Below, piece after piece: positions 1 through 3,831 of a DNA stretch of 6,098 nucleotides (its first letter is position 1; every line of letters starts with the position of its first letter). The notes beneath the pieces are model-generated. The model was not told where the DNA came from. It ran no database searches and was given only the letters and a program-made list of their open reading frames with translations. A program made the position numbers and the translations under genes. This DNA is from Globobulimina sp. Taxonomy: Eukaryota > Foraminifera > Rotaliida. Location: positions 1 through 6,098 of the forward strand of contig PIVH01000362.1 of NCBI GenBank assembly GCA_003354225.1, in the 5' to 3' direction.

Positions 1-225
1 GAACATGTTTCTGTTTCCCTATCAAACCGCTGTCCCAACTGGCCGGAAATGTGTTTTATTAAGGACTTATTTTGGGGCGAAGAGGACGAAGTTGTTCAAT
101 TTCATCCGAAAAAATCCATGTATGTAAATTATCACCCCTATTGTTTGCATTTATGGCGCCCGGTTGCCATCATAATCAAGACGCCGCCGTCCTGGATGGT
201 CGGGCCGGTGATCGAGGCGCAATAA
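1..225 (+). CDS. DUF7694-like phage protein, 5'-truncated by window edge
   Basis: Frame 1 is open from the first base to a TAA at 223-225, giving 74 residues of a protein whose start lies outside the window. It contains the run NWPEMCFIKDLFW, then EDEVVQFHP, a segment with NYHPYCLHLWRP, and PPSWMVGP near the end. I recognise this as the conserved C-terminal pattern of the small phage/prophage family named DUF7694, whose molecular function is unknown. The protein stops shortly after the VGP motif, as family members usually do, so the 3' end looks intact. A longer open frame in another register (72-416) runs through the terminator and has no family pattern, so this frame is preferred. It points to phage-derived DNA. 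Family assignment is from memory; the reading frame itself is directly seen. Confidence 0.82.
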   Translation, partial: EHVSVSLSNRCPNWPEMCFIKDLFWGEEDEVVQFHPKKSMYVNYHPYCLHLWRPVAIIIKTPPSWMVGPVIEAQ

Positions 226-390
226 AAAAACCGCTTGCGGTGCCCGTGCCGCTGGTTTACAAAAATAAGGCGGGGCGAAGCTTGAACGCTACTCAGCGTC
301 AACTTGTTGATTTTGTGTATTTGTTCCTTTCAGGGTTTCGCCCCCACCTAAAAACCCCGCCTTGGCCTACCCAGCCCGGCGGGGTTTTTT
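226..390 (+). ncRNA. Structured non-coding RNA or leader with alternative hairpins (candidate)
   Basis: No convincing gene lies between the DUF7694-like stop and the next promoter. The stretch is rich in inverted repeats. ACCGC/GCGGT (230-234/237-241) forms a tight hairpin. GGGGCGAA (272-279) pairs perfectly with TTCGCCCC (337-344), enclosing a hairpin of ACGCT/AGCGT (286-290/295-299) that extends through TTG/CAA. A strong intrinsic terminator follows. GGCGGGG at 269-275 duplicates the 3' arm of that terminator and could instead pair with CCCCGCC at 355-361, giving mutually exclusive folds. This suits either a small RNA ending at the terminator or a transcription attenuator. No promoter is clearly identified for it and no known RNA family is recognised. 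It could also be simply a long 3' UTR of the upstream gene. Confidence 0.35.
350..390 (+). terminator. Strong intrinsic terminator
   Basis: The arms AAAAACCCCGCC (350-361) and GGCGGGGTTTTT (378-389) are perfectly complementary. The loop can pair further through GGC (364-366) with GCC (374-376), and the structure ends in six T residues. It closes the transcript of the DUF7694-like gene or of the candidate RNA before it. The A-rich 5' flank means it may also work on the - strand. Confidence 0.88.
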
Positions 391-412
391 ATTGGTTCGC
401 CGCTTACAACAT

Positions 413-442
413 TTGACAAACTATAATGCACGTCCTTATGGT
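413..442 (+). promoter_or_regulatory. Probable sigma70-type promoter for the 473-2247 gene run
   Basis: A perfect TTGACA at 413-418 is followed after 18 bp by TATGGT (437-442), which matches four of six -10 bases. A perfect TATAAT also sits at 422-427, only 3 bp after the TTGACA, too close to use it as its -35 and without a good -35 of its own. The region lies just after the terminator and 31 bp before the next start codon, so a promoter here is expected. Which -10 is used is unresolved. Confidence 0.6.
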
Positions 443-472
443 ATCAATTCAACTTAATGCTAGGGGAACAAG

Positions 473-766
473 ATGAGATACACAGAAGAACAAGCAAATA
501 AATTAGAGTTACCAGAAGAATTAACAAAGCAATTAAAATTCGGGCGCAAGTTTGCAGGCGGCATGAGCCTTAAAGTATTAGACATAATAAAAACCTCCAA
601 TATACCGCTATCGTTAAACGATTTAGTCATTGAAATGTATAAACGTCATAATCAAATTTCCCCGCGCGGCAGTGTGCAAAGTGCCGTTTATAAATTAAAA
701 AAAGACAAGCTTGTCGATAGCAATATGTACGGTGAATGGGAAACGGTAAAAACGAAAACCAAATAA
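473..766 (+). CDS. Small winged-helix-like DNA-binding protein
   Basis: Encodes 97 residues from ATG 473, with AGGGG at 462-466 as ribosome-binding site. From about residue 32 to the end the pattern SLKVLDIIKTSN, then LSLNDLVIEM, then a basic loop and RGSVQSAVYKLKKDKLV resembles a winged helix-turn-helix: helix 1, helix 2, a recognition helix starting near SPRGSVQSAVYKL, and a short hydrophilic wing (GEWETVK). The N-terminal 30 residues are charged and look like an extension. It is first after a promoter, which suits a regulator of the downstream small-protein operon, possibly acting on its own promoter at 413-442. No specific family is recognised and no ligand-binding domain is visible. The fold is an inference from residue pattern and length; DNA targets are unknown. 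Confidence 0.72.
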   Translation: MRYTEEQANKLELPEELTKQLKFGRKFAGGMSLKVLDIIKTSNIPLSLNDLVIEMYKRHNQISPRGSVQSAVYKLKKDKLVDSNMYGEWETVKTKTK

Positions 767-793
767 CAACCGGTGTATTGAAAGGCACGCGGT

Positions 794-1135
794 ATGTCAG
801 AGCCGGATTTTGCTAAAAAAAAATTGGAAACTGTCCAACTCCACATTGCTTCTTTGGAATTGCTGGTTGATCTTCAAAAAGACCAGATTGCGCACTTGGA
901 AAAGATGAATAACCTTTTGAACAAAAGCAACCAGGAAAATTGGGCAAAGCTGATTTTCCTGCATGATAAAACTGATTATGTTTTATATACCTGCTTAAGC
1001 ATCGCAATTTTTTGCATATTTTTGTTTAATAAAGAGGTTGCCGCCTGGATGACGGGGGCTTTTTGTTACCTCTTTGCCAAGGAAATCATGCTACTGGTCA
1101 AAAAAGTTTTCCCAAAAAAGCAAAAAGATATATAA
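794..1135 (+). CDS. Coiled-coil protein with C-terminal membrane segments
   Basis: Encodes 113 residues. The ATG at 794 has AAAGG (780-784) upstream. Residues about 10-47 are rich in Leu/Ile/Lys/Glu with heptad-like spacing (LHIASLELLVDLQKDQIAHL), a probable coiled coil. Two hydrophobic stretches follow, about residues 62-78 (YVLYTCLSIAIFCIFLF) and 82-102, and the protein ends in a lysine-rich tail. The expected arrangement is therefore a soluble helical stalk anchored by a membrane hairpin or one long segment. It sits 27 bp after the winged-helix gene and just before a lipoprotein gene, so an envelope role is plausible. Spanin or holin function was considered but there is no diagnostic motif. 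I do not recognise the family. Confidence 0.75.
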   Translation: MSEPDFAKKKLETVQLHIASLELLVDLQKDQIAHLEKMNNLLNKSNQENWAKLIFLHDKTDYVLYTCLSIAIFCIFLFNKEVAAWMTGAFCYLFAKEIMLLVKKVFPKKQKDI

Positions 1136-1157
1136 TCGGCGATGAAAGGAACACACA

Positions 1158-1424
1158 ATGAAATTCATACCCTTAATATTAATCATGCTTGCACTGGCAA
1201 ATTGCACGTCAACACAGATGACAAAATTTGGTAATGGCCTGCAAGCATTCGGTGACGGTGTAAACAGATATCAGCCGAATAACGAGCGGTTTAAAGAGAT
1301 ACAGGCATATAACAGCCAACAGAGAATAATACACCAGAACAGCCAGATATTAGACAATCAAAGAAGAATGCAAATTCAGTCGGATATGGAAAAGATTAAA
1401 AAGACATACAATCTCAGATATTGA
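1158..1424 (+). CDS. Small lipoprotein (putative)
   Basis: Encodes 88 residues. The ATG at 1158 has AAAGGA (1144-1149) as ribosome-binding site. The N-terminus MKFIPLILIMLALANC is a short lipoprotein signal peptide: one Lys, a hydrophobic core, then L13-A14-N15-C16 as lipobox. Asn just before the lipid-modified Cys is atypical, since Gly, Ala or Ser is usual, so processing is likely but not certain. Cys16 would become the N-terminus, followed by a 72-residue Gln/Asn-rich, mostly helical hydrophilic chain. It follows the coiled-coil/TM gene by 22 bp, as inner-membrane/lipoprotein pairs often do, but it lacks the proline-rich tail of Rz1. A TATAAT at 1131-1136 could provide a weak internal promoter, though its -35 is poor. 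Function unknown. Confidence 0.76.
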   Translation: MKFIPLILIMLALANCTSTQMTKFGNGLQAFGDGVNRYQPNNERFKEIQAYNSQQRIIHQNSQILDNQRRMQIQSDMEKIKKTYNLRY

Positions 1425-1443
1425 TAGACGAAAGGCGTGCAAG

Positions 1444-1576
1444 ATGCCCTTAAAATTTCGACATATCAAAACAACAAGCCGCAAACGATTTTAAAGATTT
1501 TATGGCGCATAATCCGGGCGCCATGACTTACGACGTATCAAAAAAGAAATATGTGTCGAATGAAAAAAATGATTAA
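1444..1576 (+). pseudogene. Frameshifted micro-gene (about 43 codons)
   Basis: ATG 1444 has a good ribosome-binding site (AAAGG at 1431-1435) but its frame stops at 1492-1494 after 16 codons. The +1 frame from about 1460 reads as a plausible hydrophilic protein (DISKQQAANDFKDFMAHNPG, then a Lys-rich C-terminus ending in NEKND) to a TAA at 1574-1576, with no usable start before an internal ATG at 1502. Removing one A from the AAAA run at 1452-1455 would join the two halves. The likely reading is a one-base insertion in a homopolymer, a sequencing error, or less likely a +1 programmed shift. Alternatively the 24-codon ORF from 1502 is translated alone. No family is recognised. Confidence 0.5.
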
Positions 1577-1712
1577 AAGAATTATTGATTTTCATAAAAA
1601 ACATGACGCGGTTATCACTCTTTGCCAGAGCGCCGCGTTATTTGCCATCGTTGCGGCCAGCCTTTACCAATTGGAAAGGCTCACTGCTTTAAAATGCCTG
1701 CCAGGGGGATAA
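1560..1712 (+). CDS. 50-residue single-pass membrane protein
   Basis: ATG 1560 (MKKMIKRII; an alternative start is ATG 1569) opens a 50-codon frame ending at TAA 1710-1712. It has a basic N-terminus followed by a hydrophobic stretch at about residues 17-37 (VITLCQSAALFAIVAASLYQL), consistent with a single inner-membrane helix and a short cytoplasmic basic tail. The start overlaps the 3' end of the frameshifted micro-gene by 17 bp, and the stop is one base before the ATG of the next gene, so translation is probably coupled. The ribosome-binding site is weak, which also fits coupling. The family is unknown. A holin or accessory membrane peptide is possible but unsupported. Confidence 0.6.
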   Translation: MKKMIKRIIDFHKKHDAVITLCQSAALFAIVAASLYQLERLTALKCLPGG

Positions 1713-1713
1713 A

Positions 1714-2247
1714 ATGAAAACAAAAACGCGTTCGTCTAATAGTACAAATATTGGAAATGCTGGTGAGCATTTGATTATGGCGGAATTACTTGCTAGGGGG
1801 TGTCATTCTTTCATGGCTGACCGTGGAAATCCCGCGTTTGATATTGCAGCCATATTAAACGACAAAAGACAAGTGAAAATCCGTTGTAAAACATGTAGTA
1901 CAAACAGAACATTTCAATATAGTGCTAAAAAATCTGGTGATATATTTTTGGACTTTGATATCGAGGATAACACTGATTTTGTTGCGTTAATTGCTCCTGA
2001 AAAAGGTCAACCATTTACGAGCATAACGTCTCAAATTTGGATTTTACCAACTAAAATAATGAATACTAACCTTTTGCAAATGAACAAAGAATATTATGCA
2101 ACAAATAAGCGTGACGGTACGCCACGAAAACAACAAAATCAAAGCTGGTTTACAATGCGTCTTGACGGTCCTGCCAATTCATCACCCTTAAATGGTTGGT
2201 CTGAAAAACTAGAACAGTGGTGCGACAATTGGAATTTCAAGTTTTAA
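1714..2247 (+). CDS. PD-(D/E)XK nuclease-fold protein (putative)
   Basis: Encodes 177 residues from ATG 1714, with AGGGGG at 1703-1708 five bases upstream. The N-terminal half shows the signature order of a PD-(D/E)XK nuclease: Gly17-Glu18 in a helix (GNAGEHLIMAELLARG), Asp43 in NPAFDIAAI, and Gln53-x-Lys55 in RQVKIRCKT. Gln in place of the acidic residue of motif III is known in some intron-endonuclease and resolvase-like branches. The remaining 110 residues hold aromatic-rich strands (QIWILPTK; QNQSWFTMRLDG) and no second domain that I recognise. Predicted role is DNA cleavage or DNA-end/junction processing. It ends the left operon and is convergent with the methyltransferase, so a restriction partner is conceivable but unproven. 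Its codons are more AT-rich than those of parA, suggesting a different origin. Confidence 0.62.
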   Translation: MKTKTRSSNSTNIGNAGEHLIMAELLARGCHSFMADRGNPAFDIAAILNDKRQVKIRCKTCSTNRTFQYSAKKSGDIFLDFDIEDNTDFVALIAPEKGQPFTSITSQIWILPTKIMNTNLLQMNKEYYATNKRDGTPRKQQNQSWFTMRLDGPANSSPLNGWSEKLEQWCDNWNFKF

Positions 2248-2304
2248 GCCATATTCTAATAAAACTAATTTTCCATAAGATAAATTATGCGCGAAAACAG
2301 CATA

Positions 2305-2341
2305 AAAAAACCGGCCTGGGTAGAGCCAGAACCGGTTTTTT
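2305..2341. terminator. Bidirectional terminator between convergent genes
   Basis: AAAAAACCGG (2305-2314) pairs with CCGGTTTTTT (2332-2341), with an inner CTGG/CCAG pairing (2316-2319/2326-2329). Six T residues follow on the + strand and seven on the - strand. It therefore can end both the nuclease-like gene's transcript (+) and the methyltransferase transcript (-). Confidence 0.88.
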
Positions 2342-2366
2342 CAATCATCAAGTAAATGCACCCCCA

Positions 2367-2402
2367 CCCTACCCGCGTCCGTGCTGGTTGTCCACAGGAA
2401 AA
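2367..2402. repeat. Direct repeat copy A, about 36 bp, at the methyltransferase 3' end
   Basis: Begins CCCTACCCGCG and includes TGGTTGTC and ACAG followed by an A run. By eye it matches copy B at 3108-3143 at 30 of 36 positions without gaps. It contains TTGTCCACA, which resembles a DnaA box. It overlaps the last codons and stop of the methyltransferase. Confidence 0.75.
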
Positions 2403-3091
2403 ACCAATTCGTCCTGTTTCAACTTTCTAGGGGGTTCAACAAATAAATCCGGCTGCTTGTAGGCGTCCTCGATGCGCTTACAGGCTATCTCAAAATAATG
2501 CGGGTCCAGCTCTATCCCGATGAATTTGCGGCCTAGCTTGGCGCATGCAACGCCTGTTGTGCCCGATCCCATGAATGGGTCTAGGATTGTTCCTGTGTTT
2601 TTTGGTAGTTTTTGGATACACCATTTCATAACTTCATAAGGCTTTTGGGTTGGATGGACTCGCTTTTCTCTCTTTCCAATCAGGCCGTTAAATTCATAGG
2701 TAAGAAGTTTTACAGATTTGCGCTCTATATTTGTCCATACCAACTCGCAATCGCTAAAGGTTGGCATTGTGTTTTTTTTATCCCAAACAAACCAATGTTT
2801 ACCAACTGGTAATAGGTCAGTAAAATAATTACCACCAAAAATAATTGCATTGTCAGATATAGATATTATTAAATCAAATGTATCCTTACATGGTCTTTCA
2901 CTATCCCATTCACCGGGGTATTGTTTACGCGCGATAGGGGCACCAAAGCCACCAAAGCCCTCAAAGCCCTTATCCTGTTTAATACCATAAGGAGGATCTG
3001 TAACCACAGCATCCACCTTGCCGAGCGTTGGCATGATTTCCAGGCAATCCCCAAGGTATAGAGTACAATCGCCAATAATAACCGGGTTCAT
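2369..3091 (-). CDS. Solitary beta-class DNA methyltransferase (N6-adenine or N4-cytosine)
   Basis: Encodes 240 residues. It transfers a methyl group from S-adenosylmethionine to an exocyclic amino group of DNA. The catalytic DPPY motif is at residues 32-35, HPTQKP at 146-151, and the SAM-binding DPFMGSGTTG at 171-180, followed by Glu194 (FIGIELD). Catalytic motif before SAM motif is the beta-class order. All core motifs are intact, and the length is normal for compact phage enzymes. The start at ATG 3091 has AGGGGCGG upstream as ribosome-binding site. The last residues, VDNQHGRG, and the stop lie in one copy of a direct repeat; the other copy is just upstream of the gene. It is the only clear - strand gene in the window. 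No adjacent restriction gene is certain. Self-modification against host restriction is the likely job. DPPY does not settle adenine against cytosine. Confidence 0.95.
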   Translation of the reverse strand: MNPVIIGDCTLYLGDCLEIMPTLGKVDAVVTDPPYGIKQDKGFEGFGGFGAPIARKQYPGEWDSERPCKDTFDLIISISDNAIIFGGNYFTDLLPVGKHWFVWDKKNTMPTFSDCELVWTNIERKSVKLLTYEFNGLIGKREKRVHPTQKPYEVMKWCIQKLPKNTGTILDPFMGSGTTGVACAKLGRKFIGIELDPHYFEIACKRIEDAYKQPDLFVEPPRKLKQDELVFPVDNQHGRG

Positions 3092-3107
3092 TATTTTGCC
3101 GCCCCTG

Positions 3108-3143
3108 CCCTACCCGCGCCCGCCGTGGTTGTCTACAGAAAAA
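3108..3143. repeat. Direct repeat copy B, about 36 bp, upstream of the methyltransferase
   Basis: Begins with the same CCCTACCCGCG and keeps TGGTTGTC and ACAG plus an A run, in the same orientation as copy A and 741 bp away. On the - strand one frame would read a tail like that of the methyltransferase (SVDNHGGRG then TAG), but stops upstream show there is no complete gene here. It lies between the terminator at 3141-3170 and the methyltransferase ribosome-binding site. Confidence 0.75.
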
Positions 3144-3170
3144 AAGCGCCGTCACTAACCGGCGCTTTTT
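3141..3170. terminator. Bidirectional intrinsic terminator upstream of the methyltransferase
   Basis: AAAAAGCGCCG (3141-3151) and CGGCGCTTTTT (3160-3170) form a perfect 11-bp stem with an 8-base loop. Reading leftward (- strand) the T run is seven long, and rightward it is five. On the - strand it sits only 50 bases before the methyltransferase start, so it insulates the gene from upstream transcription or acts as an attenuator. Confidence 0.85.
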
Positions 3171-3229
3171 CCCTACCTTGACCAGGGAACTCGCAATTTC
3201 CTGATACAAAAGCATACCATAAAAACCAA

Positions 3230-3266
3230 TTGTGGTAATATAAGTTTTATGTAATATATTATTACA
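3230..3266 (+). promoter_or_regulatory. Promoter with palindromic operator abutting the start codon
   Basis: TTGTGG (3230-3235) and TAATAT (3252-3257), spaced by 16 bp, form a plausible promoter. A perfect inverted repeat, TGTAATA-TAT-TATTACA (3250-3266), covers the -10 and ends at the base before ATG 3267. GTAATATA also occurs twice as a direct repeat about 17 bp apart. The - strand has a TTGTAA with a TTATAT about 18 bp on, so divergent transcription is possible. The bound regulator is unknown. Confidence 0.45.
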
Positions 3267-3503
3267 ATGGAACATGTCAGCAACTTATTCAACGATTGCC
3301 GTTTGTGCGGCGGTGAAAAAATTGTATATTTTCCATTGGATGCCTGCCCGGTATGCGCCTGGCTCTCAGAGGTGCAATACCAGAATGGTCTACAGGGACG
3401 GAATGACGAGGTTTTTGATTGGTTACCCCCTAGCTTTATCGGGCCGCGTTGTTCCCTACCCCGTGTAAATTGGGTAGTACAAGATTATGAAGGTAAACCA
3501 TAA
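3267..3503 (+). CDS. Small zinc-ribbon-like protein
   Basis: Encodes 78 residues. Cys11-x2-Cys14 (CRLC, followed by GG) and Cys27-x2-Cys30 (CPVC) are 12 residues apart, a typical four-cysteine zinc-ribbon spacing. The remainder is aromatic- and Pro-rich without an obvious domain. ATG 3267 has no Shine-Dalgarno sequence and lies immediately after a palindrome and probable promoter, so a leaderless or very short-leader transcript is possible. The 3' end overlaps the next gene by 17 bp. The role may be nucleic-acid or protein binding, but the family is not recognised. A start at the ATG of 3274 in another frame was rejected because that frame lacks the cysteine pattern. Confidence 0.66.
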   Translation: MEHVSNLFNDCRLCGGEKIVYFPLDACPVCAWLSEVQYQNGLQGRNDEVFDWLPPSFIGPRCSLPRVNWVVQDYEGKP

Positions 3504-3669
3504 AAACCCCTTTCTCAAAGCGACTTTTACGACGGCCCGAATTGCCGTTGTTAAGGCAAGCCTTAAAATCCCCTTTCGCAAAACGTGCTTAACGCTGGCC
3601 CTGGTTGCCGTTAGCCTTGGCTTATGGACGGGTTTTTTAATGGGGCTTCTATATATTTTCATGAAGTAA
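3487..3669 (+). CDS. 60-residue membrane protein with internal duplication
   Basis: Encodes 60 residues from ATG 3487, overlapping the zinc-ribbon gene by 17 bp and so probably translationally coupled; the ribosome-binding site is weak. Residues about 6-26 and 27-47 are two versions of the same 21-residue unit (KNPFLKATFTTARIAVVK against KIPFRKTCLTLALVAVSL), and the similarity is visible in the DNA with a 63-bp period. The second unit is more hydrophobic and merges into a membrane helix at about 34-59 (LTLALVAVSLGLWTGFLMGL onward), while the first is basic and amphipathic. This predicts a single-pass inner-membrane protein with a positively charged cytoplasmic N-terminus. The family is unknown. 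The - strand frame over the same bases is regarded as a shadow. Confidence 0.62.
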   Translation: MKVNHKNPFLKATFTTARIAVVKASLKIPFRKTCLTLALVAVSLGLWTGFLMGLLYIFMK

Positions 3670-3820
3670 ATATATATATAACATAGCTATTTATCATAGA
3701 TATATTACTTAGCTATATATCTTAATAAACAACCTATCTATTTAAACAATATATAAATGTTTGCTATATAGCTTTGATGGCTATATAATATATATAGCTA
3801 TGTAATATAGCTTACTTAAA
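3670..3820. repeat. Very AT-rich iteron-like region: candidate partition site (parS)
   Basis: About 19% GC over 150 bp, with repeated TATAGC/GCTATA elements. These include ATAGCTAT at 3683-3690, TTAGCTATAT at 3709-3718, the perfect palindrome GCTATATAGC at 3763-3772, the inverted repeat GCTATATA-ATA-TATATAGC at 3780-3798, and ATATAGCT at 3805-3812. The AGCT cores lie at 3685, 3711, 3770, 3796 and 3809, so several steps are 13 or 26 bp. In type Ib partition systems the centromere lies just upstream of parA and is bound by the RHH partner, which matches this position. A replication origin is an alternative. Confidence 0.6.
3761..3789 (+). promoter_or_regulatory. parA operon promoter overlapping palindromic operators
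   Basis: TTGCTA (3761-3766, four of six) and a perfect TATAAT (3784-3789) are separated by 17 bp. The palindrome GCTATATAGC overlaps the -35 and the inverted repeat at 3780-3798 surrounds the -10. This is the arrangement expected for autorepression by a partition protein. The ribosome-binding site AGGGGG (3822-3827) lies four bases before ATG 3832. Confidence 0.65.
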
Positions 3821-3831
3821 TAGGGGGTTTT

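Noticed and set aside
72-416. Open frame of 114 codons on the + strand
   Set aside because: It runs through the strong terminator at 350-390 and overlaps frame 1, which carries a clear DUF7694-like motif set.
1131-1136. Perfect TATAAT overlapping the end of the 794-1135 gene
   Set aside because: The hexamer 17 bp upstream (1108-1113) matches only about half of a -35 consensus, so it is mentioned only as a weak possibility.
2217-2462. + strand open frame after the nuclease-like gene
   Set aside because: It crosses the bidirectional terminator and is antisense to the intact methyltransferase C-terminus.
2979-3275. - strand 98-codon frame overlapping the methyltransferase start
   Set aside because: It overlaps the methyltransferase in another frame, passes through a terminator stem, and shows no domain pattern.
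3453-3475. CTACCC...GGGTAG inverted repeat near the zinc-ribbon gene's 3' end
   Set aside because: Six-base arms within coding sequence, with no T run and no promoter alignment; probably chance, although the CTACCC motif recurs in the window.
3456-3662. - strand frame opposite the duplicated membrane protein
   Set aside because: Its basic, repetitive look is the complement of the duplicated + strand gene, which has a membrane helix and coupled start.
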